A DNA stretch of 64,000 bases from Bordetella genomosp. 12 (GTDB taxonomy: Bacteria; Pseudomonadota; Gammaproteobacteria; Burkholderiales; Burkholderiaceae_B), in the NCBI RefSeq assembly GCF_002261355.1, contig NZ_NEVU01000002.1, forward strand, positions 1 through 64,000, given 5' to 3'. The position numbers were made by a program, and so were the translations under genes. A model generated the notes under the pieces. It saw nothing but the letters and a program-made list of their open reading frames with translations. It did not search any database and had not been told where the DNA came from. Positions 10,421-18,245 of this stretch are shown here, piece by piece (position 1 is the stretch's first letter; the number at the start of each line of letters is the position of its first letter).

Positions 10421-11601
10421 GAAGGGGCGTTTCCGGGGATGCGGGCCCCTGCCGCCAGGCAGCCGTAGATCAGTGCCAGCAGGGCCGTGACGGCGCCCGC
10501 GCCCGCCACGCCATACCAGCCGAAATGGCCGTAAATCCAGGCTGAGGCGAGCGAGCCGGCGGCGCCGCCGATGAAGTAAGACGTCATATAGCCGGCGGTC
10601 AGGCGGCTGCGGGCCTCGGGGCGCAGGCGGTAGACGGCACTCTGATTGGTCACGTGCACGCCCTGGATGGCCATGTCCTGGATGATGATGCCGATCAGCA
10701 GAGGAATGACGGCGTGCGCGCCCCAGGCGATCAGGCCCCAGGAGCCCAGCAGGAGGATCAGGCCCACGACGGTGGCGCGGTTGCCCAGTCCCTGGTCGGC
10801 CATGCGGCCAAAGCTGCGGGCGGCGTAGGCGCCGAGCGCCCCGGCCAGGCCGAACAGCCCGATCGTGGTCGTGCTGTAGCCATACGGCGGGCTCGACAGC
10901 AGGAAGGTCAGCGGTGTCCAGAGCATGCTGAAGCAAGCGAAGATCAGCCCGCCGATGATGGAGCGTGCCCGCAGCAGGGGTTCCTCACGATAGAGCCTGA
11001 GGATGGACATCAGCAGGCGCGGATAGCTCAATTGCGCCGAGCCGCGATGATCGGGCAGGATGCGCCACAGTACCGCCGACATCGCCAGCAGCAGGATGGC
11101 GGCGACCCAATACACCGTGCGCCAGCCGCCCAGGTCGGCCAGCACGCCGGAGGCCGTGCGTGCCAGCAGAATGCCCAGGAGCAAGCCGCTCATCAGGGTG
11201 CCGACGATGCGGCCGCGCTGGGCCGGTTCGGCCAGCGTCGCGGCGAAAGGCACCAGGACCTGCGCCACCACGGACAGCATGCCCGTCAGAAAGGTGCCCA
11301 GCATCAGCCAACTGATGCCGGGCGCGCTGGCAGAGATCAACAGGCCGACGGCGGATAGGGCGGTCATGAAGACGATCAGGCGGCGGCGTTCGACCAGATC
11401 GCCCAGGGGCACGATCAACACCAGGCCGATGGCATAGCTCAATTGGGCGATGGTGACGATGCTGCCGGTGGTCGCGTTCGAAACCTGGAATTGGTCGCCG
11501 ATGATGTGCAGCAGCGGCTGGGCGTAGTAGTTGCCGGCGACGGCCAGGCCGGTCGCCACCGACATCAGGAAAACCATGGCGGGAGTAAGACGGGAGTTCA
11601 A
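10405..11601 (-). CDS. MFS transporter
   Basis: 398 aa with about twelve hydrophobic segments. The MFS loop motif is present after TM2 (VPLGDLVERRRLIVFMTALS), and the N-terminus reads SVATGLAVAGNYYAQPLLH, common in a group of putative drug or metabolite exporters of the YgaY/YfcJ type. Substrate unknown. The start overlaps the stop of the MarR-type gene by 4 nt (ATGA at 11598-11601), so the two are co-transcribed. This is the usual arrangement for a MarR repressor controlling its own efflux pump. Confidence 0.85.
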   Translation of the reverse strand: MNSRLTPAMVFLMSVATGLAVAGNYYAQPLLHIIGDQFQVSNATTGSIVTIAQLSYAIGLVLIVPLGDLVERRRLIVFMTALSAVGLLISASAPGISWLMLGTFLTGMLSVVAQVLVPFAATLAEPAQRGRIVGTLMSGLLLGILLARTASGVLADLGGWRTVYWVAAILLLAMSAVLWRILPDHRGSAQLSYPRLLMSILRLYREEPLLRARSIIGGLIFACFSMLWTPLTFLLSSPPYGYSTTTIGLFGLAGALGAYAARSFGRMADQGLGNRATVVGLILLLGSWGLIAWGAHAVIPLLIGIIIQDMAIQGVHVTNQSAVYRLRPEARSRLTAGYMTSYFIGGAAGSLASAWIYGHFGWYGVAGAGAVTALLALIYGCLAAGARIPGNAPSPSRT

Positions 11602-12119
11602 AATGCGACGCCTCCGGGGGCATGTTGGTCGTGCTCGGCCAATAAACGCTTGAGCAGGCTGGCAAGCTGGCGGCGTTCGGCCGCGTTCAGCGGGGCCAGG
11701 GTTTGGTTCATCTCGTTCAGATAGGCGTCCAGCACGTGGCGCAAGGCGCGCTGGCCCTGCGGCGTCAGGGAGACGATGACGCTGCGGCGGTCCTCAGGGT
11801 TGGGGTTGCGCGCGATGAGGCCGGCGCTCTCCAGGCGATCGAGGCGGTTGGTCATGGCGCCGGAAGACAGCAGCAAGGCGCCGATCAGTTGCTGGGGGCT
11901 CAGGCAATAGGGTGCGCCCGCGCGAAACAGCGTGGCCAGGACGTCGAACTCGCCCTGATGCATGCCGTGGGCGCGAAAGGCGCGATCGGCATTGCGCGCG
12001 GCCACGATGTTCATACGGAACAGGCGGCTGCATACCGCCATGGCGGAGACGTCCAGATCGGGACGTTGTTCCGCCCACTGGGCTAGGACCAGATCGACAT
12101 GATCTTTCATGGAGGGCAT
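11598..12119 (-). CDS. MarR-family transcriptional regulator
   Basis: 173 aa. A winged helix-turn-helix is visible as LSPQQLIGALLLSSGAMTNRLDRLESAGLIARNPNPEDRRSVIVSLTPQG, including the DxRxxxV wing motif. N-terminal helices (SRLFRMNIVAARNADRAFRAHG) would form the dimer interface. Such proteins usually repress and are released by small phenolic or antibiotic ligands. The ATG lies inside one arm of a 47-bp palindrome and has no Shine-Dalgarno sequence. Translation may be leaderless, or may start at the ATG four codons in (12110). Confidence 0.9.
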   Translation of the reverse strand: MPSMKDHVDLVLAQWAEQRPDLDVSAMAVCSRLFRMNIVAARNADRAFRAHGMHQGEFDVLATLFRAGAPYCLSPQQLIGALLLSSGAMTNRLDRLESAGLIARNPNPEDRRSVIVSLTPQGQRALRHVLDAYLNEMNQTLAPLNAAERRQLASLLKRLLAEHDQHAPGGVAF

Positions 12120-12160
12120 TTATCTTGATGTAAAGTATCTTTATATCAAGATAAATGCCC
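12114..12160. promoter_or_regulatory. 47-bp near-perfect palindrome, probable MarR operator
   Basis: Perfect 16-bp arms GGGCATTTATCTTGAT (12114-12129) and their reverse complement (12145-12160) flank a 15-nt spacer that itself contains TAAAG and CTTTA in mirror positions. Over the full length only two symmetric base pairs mismatch. The inner TATCTTGAT/ATCAAGATA resembles AT-rich MarR operators. The marR start codon is embedded in the left arm, and an ATG sits at the mirror position of the right arm. The site is well placed for autorepression. Confidence 0.75.
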
Positions 12161-12180
12161 GGCAGGCAAGCCACAAAAAG

Positions 12181-12207
12181 AAAGAGCCCGCCGGAGGCGG
12201 GCTCTTT
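12181..12207 (-). terminator. Rho-independent terminator of the HU-like gene
   Basis: A perfect 12-bp stem, AAAGAGCCCGCC (12181-12192) and GGCGGGCTCTTT (12196-12207), has a 3-nt loop. Read on the minus strand it is followed by CTTTTTG, a U-rich tail, 23 nt after the HU-like stop. Confidence 0.88.
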
Positions 12208-12230
12208 CCGGTTTGACCGGAAGACGAAGC

Positions 12231-12680
12231 TTACTGAGCGGCGTCTTTGAGCTTCTTGAGCGGGCGAACCTTGACCTTGACCGAGGCGGGCTTGGCCGGG
12301 AACCAGCGCTCTTCGCCGGTGAACGGATCCTTGCCGAAGCGCTTGGCCTTGGCCGGCACCTTTTGCACGGAGACCTTGAACAGGCCGGCCAGCGTGAATT
12401 CGCCAGCGCCCTTCTTGTCAACCGAACCCAACACGGCGGCCTCGAGGCCAGCCAGAACTGCCTTGACCGACTTGGCTTCGACGCTGGTGTTTTCGACCAG
12501 GTGAGCGATCAGCTGCGACTTGTTCAGTGCTTCCTTGATGGGGCGCGCGGTAGCGGTCGCCGTCTTCTTCACGGCCGGCTTGGTGGCGGCGGCCTTCTTG
12601 GCGGGAGCTGCCTTCTTGGCAGGAGCCTTGGCGGCGGTTTTGGTGACTTTCTTGGCGGGAGCTTTTGCTTTGGTAGCCAT
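12231..12680 (-). CDS. HU-family DNA-binding protein with Lys/Ala-rich N-terminal tail
   Basis: 149 aa from MATKAKAPAKK. Residues 1 to about 46 are almost entirely Ala, Lys, Pro and Thr, like eukaryotic H1 tails and the Bordetella H1-like proteins. From about residue 47 an HU/IHF-like fold follows: IKEALNKSQLIAHLVENTSV, VLAGLEAAVLGSV, then GAGEFTLAGLFKVSVQKV, RFGKDPFTGEERWFPAKPASVKVKVRPLKKLKDA. It probably compacts or organises the nucleoid. Upstream in-frame codons give no coding-like sequence, and the ATG at 12680 matches family starts. It is monocistronic with its own terminator. Confidence 0.88.
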   Translation of the reverse strand: MATKAKAPAKKVTKTAAKAPAKKAAPAKKAAATKPAVKKTATATARPIKEALNKSQLIAHLVENTSVEAKSVKAVLAGLEAAVLGSVDKKGAGEFTLAGLFKVSVQKVPAKAKRFGKDPFTGEERWFPAKPASVKVKVRPLKKLKDAAQ

Positions 12681-12953
12681 GGTCAAGATCCGTATGTTGG
12701 GTAATAAAGCGGCGCTTGCGACGGATGTCCGGCACCACGCGCCCGATGATAGCGGAAACTCAGGCGCGCGCATGAATTTTTCCGCGGTTTAATGCTTACG
12801 AGATGTTGTTTTCGCGAGAAACCGGATGCAGCGCCAGCGCGCGAGGTCTTGTTTTAAGGTGTTTGCGGCCTCGCTCTGCATTGCGTGCGGGCTCCGCGCA
12901 GATTACGCTAGGCGCCTTGGCGCAGATGCGCAATCAAATATAAGGGGAGATCT
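12681..12953. other. Divergent intergenic region between HU-like gene and sulP
   Basis: Must carry the promoters for both divergent genes. A plausible ribosome binding site AGGGGAG (12943-12949) precedes the sulP start. I could not identify convincing paired -35/-10 elements. Confidence 0.4.
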
Positions 12954-14756
12954 TTGCGCGCTGCCAGATGGATGGGGAGCTGGGTTCTCGACATTACGCC
13001 CGCGGTCCTGCGCAGCGATGCAATGGCGGGGTTGCTCGGCGCGCTGCTCGTGTTGCCGCAGGGCATGGCGTTTGCGCTGCTGGCCGGTTTGCCCCCGCAG
13101 TACGGGCTCTACAGCGCGGTGGTTCCCTGCGTGATCGCCGCCCTGTTCGGTTCCAGCCGGCATGTCCTGTCCGGGCCCACCAATGCGAATTCACTGGCCC
13201 TGCTGGCCGTGCTCGCGCCCATGGCCGTGCCGGGATCGCCCGGTTATATCGAACTGGCCCTCGCGGTCACGGTGCTGGTCGGGCTGATGCAGTTGGCGGT
13301 GAGCCTGCTGCGCCTGGGGGTGCTGGCCAATTTCATCTCCCCGGCGGCGCTGTTTGGCTTTACCAGTGGCGCGGCAATCCTGATCGCCCTGCATGCGCTG
13401 AAAGACGCGTTCGGCGTGCCGCGCGACGCGGCGCATGGTTTGTCGGAAACCTTTGCCGCGCTGGCGTCGGGCAAGGTCAGCGCGGGCGCGATCGTGGTGA
13501 CGCTGGTCACCCTGCTAAGTGCGCTGGCGGTGCGCCGCTGGGACCGGCGCCGCCCGCACATGCTGGTGGGCCTGGCTGCCGGCACGCTCGCCGGCTGGTT
13601 GCTGGACCTGGCTGGCGCCGGGTTGTCGGTGCTGGGGCCTATCGCCCAGCCGGTGCCGCCTTTCCATCTTCCCCAGGTCGAGTGGCGGCGTCTGCCGGAC
13701 ATGCTGGGCGTGGCCGTGCCGCTGACCATCGTGGCCCTGGCGCAATCCATTTCCATTGCCAAGGCGGTGGCGCAGCGCTCGGGCCAGGTCATCGATCCGA
13801 ACCGGGAGTTCTTCGGGCAAGGCTTGTCCAACACGGTGGGCGGGCTGTTTTCCTGTTATCTGTCCTGCGGCTCGCTGAACCGGTCCATGCCCAACTATGA
13901 GGCCGGCGCGCGCACACCCATGGCTGCCGTGTTCTCGGCGCTGATATTGGTGGGGCTGGTGCTGTTGAGCGCGCCGCTGCTGGCGCATATCCCTTACGCG
14001 GCCATCGCGGCCTTGCTGCTGCTGGTGGCCTGGACGCTGCTCGATGTGCCGCGCTGGCGCTGGCTGGCCAGGGTGGATCGCAGCGAAGCCATCATCGCGG
14101 CGGCCACCATGGCCGCGACGCTGTTCATCCGCATGGAAGTCGCCATCATGCTGGGCGCCTTGCTGTCGCTGTCGGCCTATCTCTATCGCACATCGCGGCC
14201 GGCCATGCGGATCATGGGCATCGGCGCGGACGATCCGGCGCGTCATTTTCTCGTGCGCGACAGCGGCGCAGACACCTTGCCGGCCTGCCCGCAACTGTGT
14301 CTGCTGCGCATGGAGGGCTCGGTGTATTTTGGCGCGGCCGCCTATGTGGATGAGCGGCTGGGCACATTACGCCAGGGCGGCGCGCCGCATCTGCTGGTGA
14401 TGACCAAAAGCATGAACTTCATCGATCAGGCGGGGGCGCAGGTCTGGGAAGATGAGTTGAAGCGCCGGCGAGCCTTGGGAGGGGATCTGTATTTCCATCG
14501 GCCCCGCCCCGAGGTGCTGGCGACCTGGAGACGCACGGGGTTCATCGAACGCCTGGGCCCTGACCACGTTTTTCCTGACAAGGCGACGGCCATCGGCAGT
14601 ATCTACCAGCGGCTGGATCCTGCCGTCTGCCGCTCGTGTCAGGCCCGTTGCTTCTTGGAGTGTGGTCCGCCGGGCACGGCGCATCAGTCCGGCCAGGCGG
14701 CAAGCGTCGTGCCGCCGGATCGAAAGCGCGATACGCCGAACGCTGGCGAGGCCTGA
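12954..14756 (+). CDS. SulP-family anion transporter with STAS domain
   Basis: 600 aa starting at TTG 12954, supported by AGGGGAG a few nt upstream; ATG 12972 is an alternative. The N-terminal SulP signature is clear: LLGALLVLPQGMAFALLAGLPPQYGLYSAVVP and FGSSRHVLSGPTNANSL. About 10-12 membrane segments follow, including GLSNTVGGLFSCYLSCGSLNRS. A cytoplasmic STAS domain spans about residues 440-560 (LCLLRMEGSVYFGAAAYVDERL, MTKSMNFIDQAGAQ). Substrates in this family include sulfate, bicarbonate and dicarboxylates; none can be chosen here. The Cys-rich end (CRSCQARCFLEC) is unusual. Its 3' end overlaps the convergent binding-protein gene by 73 nt. Confidence 0.92.
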   Translation: MRAARWMGSWVLDITPAVLRSDAMAGLLGALLVLPQGMAFALLAGLPPQYGLYSAVVPCVIAALFGSSRHVLSGPTNANSLALLAVLAPMAVPGSPGYIELALAVTVLVGLMQLAVSLLRLGVLANFISPAALFGFTSGAAILIALHALKDAFGVPRDAAHGLSETFAALASGKVSAGAIVVTLVTLLSALAVRRWDRRRPHMLVGLAAGTLAGWLLDLAGAGLSVLGPIAQPVPPFHLPQVEWRRLPDMLGVAVPLTIVALAQSISIAKAVAQRSGQVIDPNREFFGQGLSNTVGGLFSCYLSCGSLNRSMPNYEAGARTPMAAVFSALILVGLVLLSAPLLAHIPYAAIAALLLLVAWTLLDVPRWRWLARVDRSEAIIAAATMAATLFIRMEVAIMLGALLSLSAYLYRTSRPAMRIMGIGADDPARHFLVRDSGADTLPACPQLCLLRMEGSVYFGAAAYVDERLGTLRQGGAPHLLVMTKSMNFIDQAGAQVWEDELKRRRALGGDLYFHRPRPEVLATWRRTGFIERLGPDHVFPDKATAIGSIYQRLDPAVCRSCQARCFLECGPPGTAHQSGQAASVVPPDRKRDTPNAGEA

Positions 14757-15928
14757 GCGGGCGGGGCTCCGGCGCCCGTGTCGGCCGGCGGCGCGGCGGC
14801 GGTGTGAACCGGCTTGGCGGGGCTGCGCAAGCGCTGCGCCACGGCATCGGGCAGTTGCAGACGCGCGCCATCCAGATAGTGGCGGGAGTCCATGCCTTGT
14901 TCGTTTCCGGTCGCGACAAAGAGGCCCATGGTGGATTGATGGTCGACCTTGCGATAGTGGATCGGCCCTGACGGAGTGTCCAGGCGCAGCCCTTCGAGGG
15001 CGTCGACCAGCTTCTCCGCATCCGTAGACTGCGCGAGGCGCAAGGCGGCCGACAGGCTCTGCAGCGCCAGATATCCCTGCAAGGCGGGCAGGGTGGCCGG
15101 GTGGCCGGTGCGCGCCGCGAAGGCCTGGGCAAAGCCGTCCTGGCCGGCGGGGAGCATGTCATGCGTGGCGACGATCCAGCCGGCGGGGGCGGGGGTGTCC
15201 AGGGCTTCGCCATGCATGACGATGACGGGAAGGTCTTGCAACGCCGGCTGTTGCCGGAGGAGTTTGCCGAAAGCGGCCAGATCCGCGCCTCGCAAGGCCA
15301 GCAGCAAGGCCTGGGGCTGTTCGGCTTGCACGGCGCGCAGCAGTTCGGCATCGACGTTGCCAGGCGTCACGGCATGGCGGCCGACGATCTCGGTCTGCGA
15401 TTGAAACGCCGCCAGCGTCGCGGCAAAGGCGGCGGCTTCCTCTTGGCCGTCCTGAGCCGCTTCATGCACCAGGGCCCAGCGCTTCTGGCGCAGGGCCAGC
15501 GCGCGTGGCGCGAGGGCGGCCACACGCATCCGGGTGGAGGGGGCCAGGCGAAAGGTATAGCGGTTGCCCTCTTGCCAGACCAGGCGGTCGCTGGGCGCGC
15601 GGACGACCAGATAGGGCAGGCGCCAGCTCGCCGCCTGGCGGGCGAGCGCCAGGGCCTGGGCGCTATCTTGTGCGCCATCAAACAGCATATGCACGTCGGG
15701 CGGGGGCGTGGCGTTCGGGCCGCTGCGCACCGGCACGACCCGAAGTGGGCGGCCCATCACGCCGCCAGCCTGATTGACGGCTTCCAGCGCCATGCGCCAG
15801 CCTTGCGCGAAATCGCTGTCGGCCGGTTGGGCGTGCGCTTCGCCCAGCACGATGGGAGGCGGCGTTTCGGCGCCGGCGCCCGCCGGCAGCAGTGCCAGGC
15901 CAATCAGGAAGACAGCAAGAGGGCGCAT
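14684..15928 (-). CDS. Periplasmic ABC-type substrate-binding protein (LivK-like fold)
   Basis: 414 aa with a signal peptide (LAVFLIGLALLPAGAGAETP). The mature part looks like a Peripla_BP_6 protein: PIVLGEAHAQPADSDFAQGWRMALEAVNQAGGVMGRPLRVV at the start, and QPQALLLALRGADLAAFGKLLRQ and LDTPSGPIHYRKVDHQSTMGLFVA later. It would bind an amino-acid-like or other small ligand in the periplasm. No permease or ATPase gene is adjacent, so it is an orphan binding protein in this window. The last ~24 codons overlap the sulP 3' end on the opposite strand. Confidence 0.8.
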   Translation of the reverse strand: MRPLAVFLIGLALLPAGAGAETPPPIVLGEAHAQPADSDFAQGWRMALEAVNQAGGVMGRPLRVVPVRSGPNATPPPDVHMLFDGAQDSAQALALARQAASWRLPYLVVRAPSDRLVWQEGNRYTFRLAPSTRMRVAALAPRALALRQKRWALVHEAAQDGQEEAAAFAATLAAFQSQTEIVGRHAVTPGNVDAELLRAVQAEQPQALLLALRGADLAAFGKLLRQQPALQDLPVIVMHGEALDTPAPAGWIVATHDMLPAGQDGFAQAFAARTGHPATLPALQGYLALQSLSAALRLAQSTDAEKLVDALEGLRLDTPSGPIHYRKVDHQSTMGLFVATGNEQGMDSRHYLDGARLQLPDAVAQRLRSPAKPVHTAAAPPADTGAGAPPAQASPAFGVSRFRSGGTTLAAWPD

Positions 15929-16033
15929 GGGCGAAGGCGCGTAGTGGTCGTTGCCCGAGTGTAGCCAGGCGCGCGCCGGCGCGAGGGGCGGAGTTCGCGC
16001 CAGTTTGTGCCGCTTTCCGGGCGGCAGAAAACA

Positions 16034-16059
16034 AAAAGCCCCGCGTGAGCAGGGCTTTT
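16034..16059 (-). terminator. Rho-independent terminator of rpmBG
   Basis: Stem AAAAGCCC (16034-16041) / GGGCTTTT (16052-16059). On the minus strand the stem is followed by a U-rich TTTTTG, about 20 nt after the rpmG stop. Confidence 0.8.
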
Positions 16060-16078
16060 GGCGACCGGAACGGCTGAA

Positions 16079-16246
16079 TTACTTCAGCTTGGTTTCCTTG
16101 TAGTCAACGTGCTTGCGAGCGACCGGATCAAATTTCTTGATCAGCATCTTCTCGGGCATGTTGCGCTTGTTCTTGGTGGTCGTGTAGAAATGGCCCGTGC
16201 CGGCGGTCGACTCGAGCTTGATCTTTTCGCGGATACCTTTGGCCAT
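16079..16246 (-). CDS. rpmG: 50S ribosomal protein L33
   Basis: 55 aa: [20 protein letters not shown], then [20 protein letters not shown] and [15 protein letters not shown]. This is the Cys-free form of L33 (no CxxC zinc motif), common in proteobacteria. Translated directly from the sequence. It follows rpmB on the same strand with a 79-nt gap, the conserved rpmBG order, and ends just before a terminator. Confidence 0.98.
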   Translation of the reverse strand: MAKGIREKIKLESTAGTGHFYTTTKNKRNMPEKMLIKKFDPVARKHVDYKETKLK

Positions 16247-16325
16247 GTCGGGCTCCTAGTATGAATTTGCAGTTCGTGGCGCTGTGTGGCGCACGGAATG
16301 GGGCGTAGGGTGGCTGAGCCGCAGC

Positions 16326-16562
16326 TTAGACCACTTCGCCGCGTGCGCGCAGGTCGGCCAGCACGGCGTCGATGCCGTTCTTGTCGATCGTGCGGATGGC
16401 CTTGGCCGTCACGCGCAGACGGACCCAGCGGTTTTCGCTCTCAACCCAGAAGCGGCGCGACTGCAGGTTCGGCAGGAAGCGACGCTTGGTCTTGTTGTTG
16501 GCGTGCGAAACATTGTTGCCCACCATCGGGCCTTTGCCGGTAACTTGGCAAACACGTGCCAT
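16326..16562 (-). CDS. rpmB: 50S ribosomal protein L28
   Basis: 78 aa from the ATG giving [20 protein letters not shown], preceded by AAGAGG as ribosome binding site. Core motifs: [37 protein letters not shown]. Standard length. First gene of rpmB-rpmG. The frame remains open upstream, but that part is not conserved L28 sequence. Confidence 0.98.
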   Translation of the reverse strand: MARVCQVTGKGPMVGNNVSHANNKTKRRFLPNLQSRRFWVESENRWVRLRVTAKAIRTIDKNGIDAVLADLRARGEVV

Positions 16563-16871
16563 GGATGCACCTCTTGTGTTTATTCGCCGGGATGTGTCAC
16601 CAGGGCCGAGGCTAAAGGGAGGTATTCGCACAAGCGGTGATCAAAAGTCACCCGCTAACCACCCAAAAACCTGGATGAGGGCTGCCGCAAGAAGGATCAT
16701 CCTGTTGCTGATGATCTGCAAGCTGGCCCGTGCTTATACCCGCTTAAATCCTCTGCGCCGGATTCACCCAGGCAGAACTAAGTAATGTGGCAACTACAAA
16801 GCATAGTAGTTGCCTACGGGATATGGGATTAATGCTTAGACGTCGACTATACAACGTATTTCAAGTCTGGG
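16563..16871 (-). other. Long 5' leader/promoter region of rpmB
   Basis: About 309 nt without a supported gene lie between the efflux-pump stop and rpmB. On the minus strand it carries a promoter at its far end and a 9-bp hairpin, then about 275 nt of probable untranslated leader. A second imperfect stem (AGCGGTGA at 16633-16640 with TCACCCGCT at 16648-16656) lies nearer rpmB. A 19-codon hydrophobic frame (MILLAAALIQVFGWLAGDF) with an AACAGG site is present but I do not call it. Confidence 0.45.
16789..16814. repeat. 9-bp inverted repeat in the rpmB leader
   Basis: GGCAACTAC (16789-16797) and GTAGTTGCC (16806-16814) are perfect arms around an 8-nt loop. It would be transcribed in the rpmB leader, about 25 nt after the predicted start. 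There is no T-tract, so it is not an ordinary terminator; it may be a leader stem or an operator. Confidence 0.5.
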
Positions 16872-16875
16872 TCAA
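16846..16875 (-). promoter_or_regulatory. Sigma-70 promoter for rpmB-rpmG
   Basis: Minus strand: TTGACC (16870-16875) and TATAGT (16846-16851) separated by 18 nt. The predicted transcription start is near 16839. The -35 overlaps the last codons of the upstream efflux gene. Confidence 0.65.
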
Positions 16876-18092
16876 GCCCCACTGCGCGCAACCCGCCCGG
16901 CCGCCCAGGACAGGCAGGCGCAGCCGGCCAGCACGGTGGTCAGCGGCAGCGCGCTTTGGGTCTGCCACAGGCTGATGAGCAGGCCGGCCACCGCACCGCA
17001 AGACAGTTGCAAGGTGCCCAGCATGGCCGAGGCGGCCCCCAGGCGGCGGCCCTGTTCGGCCAGCGCCAGGGCGGCGGAATTGGGATTCACGAACCCCTGG
17101 CTGAACATATACCCGATCAGGCAGAGCATCAGCAGCGGCAGGTTCATCAGGCCGGCCACGGTCAAGAGCACGGCCGTCAGGCTGGCGATGGCCAGGGCAT
17201 TCTGGGCGCGCCGCTGCAAGGTCGCCGGTTGCAGGCGGCGCAGCAGCCGGGCGCTGACTTGCGAGCCCACGATCAGCGCCGCGGCGTTGGCGCCGAACAG
17301 CAGGCCATAGTATTGGGGCGCGACGCCGTAATACTCGATGAAAATGCGCGGCGAGCCGACGATGTAAGCGAACATCCCGGCTTGGCCCAGGCCGCCCGCC
17401 AGGCTATGGGCAAGAAAGGAGCGGTGGGTGAGCAGGGCGCGATAGTTGCCGAAGATGGTCTGCCAACGCAAGGGCACCACGCGCTCCGGCGCGAGAGACT
17501 CCTTCATGATGAGCACCACACAGGTCAGCATGGCCGCGGCGGCCAGCGCCATGAGCCAGAACAGGCTGCGCCAGCCCACGATGCTGAGCAGTTGCCCGCC
17601 GGCCAGCGGCGCCAGGATCGGCGCCAGCCCCATGATGAGCATGAGCAGCGACATGGCCCGGGCAGCATCCTGCGTCTCATAGTGGTCGCGGATCACCGCG
17701 CGCGGGATCACCACGCCGGCCGCGCCGCCCAGGGCCTGCACCACCCGCCAGCACGTCAGGGATTCGATGCTGCCGGCCAGGGCGCAGCCCAGCGACGCGA
17801 CGATGTACAGGGCCAGCCCGGCCATGACGGGCAGCTTGCGTCCGTAGCGGTCGGCCAAGGGGCCGTAGACCACCTGCGCCATGGCCAGCCCGATCAGATA
17901 GGCCGCCAGCGTGCGCTCGACATCACCGCGTGCCACTCCCAGGTTCTGGGCGATCGTGGGGAACGCCGGCAGATACATGTCGATGGAGAAAGGTCCGATG
18001 GCGGTGAGGGCGCCCATCAGAATGAGCCAGCCGGGCAGGCTGCGGCCCAGGGATTCGGAACGGGGTGACGGCGGGGGGGAAGAGGGTGGCAT
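16872..18092 (-). CDS. Bcr/CflA-family multidrug efflux MFS transporter
   Basis: 406 aa from the ATG at 18092; the open frame to 18188 adds a Pro/Arg-rich stretch unlike the family. Family signatures: LTAIGPFSIDMYLPAFPTIAQNLG, then the MFS loop YGPLADRYGRKLPVMAGL and VVIPRAVIRDHYE with MGLAPILAPLAGGQLL. Twelve membrane helices are expected. Homologues export bicyclomycin, chloramphenicol and other small compounds by proton exchange; the substrate here is not predictable. It lies alone on the minus strand, divergent from cfa. Confidence 0.9.
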   Translation of the reverse strand: MPPSSPPPSPRSESLGRSLPGWLILMGALTAIGPFSIDMYLPAFPTIAQNLGVARGDVERTLAAYLIGLAMAQVVYGPLADRYGRKLPVMAGLALYIVASLGCALAGSIESLTCWRVVQALGGAAGVVIPRAVIRDHYETQDAARAMSLLMLIMGLAPILAPLAGGQLLSIVGWRSLFWLMALAAAAMLTCVVLIMKESLAPERVVPLRWQTIFGNYRALLTHRSFLAHSLAGGLGQAGMFAYIVGSPRIFIEYYGVAPQYYGLLFGANAAALIVGSQVSARLLRRLQPATLQRRAQNALAIASLTAVLLTVAGLMNLPLLMLCLIGYMFSQGFVNPNSAALALAEQGRRLGAASAMLGTLQLSCGAVAGLLISLWQTQSALPLTTVLAGCACLSWAAGRVARSGA

Positions 18093-18245
18093 CAGCAGGG
18101 GGAAAACGGCAGGAGGTCTCGGCGGGGGGGCAGGGGTGCCCCGAGCCGGCCGAGCCAACGACTGTAGCACGCGCGACCTTACGTACAAATTTCAACTGTT
18201 TTCCGATAAAGTCCCCCTGTCGGTCATGTTCCAGTGGAGAGGGAA

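Noticed and set aside
16672..16731. 19-codon hydrophobic leader peptide before rpmB
   Set aside because: Plausible AACAGG site, but the length and composition can arise by chance; no conservation can be tested here.
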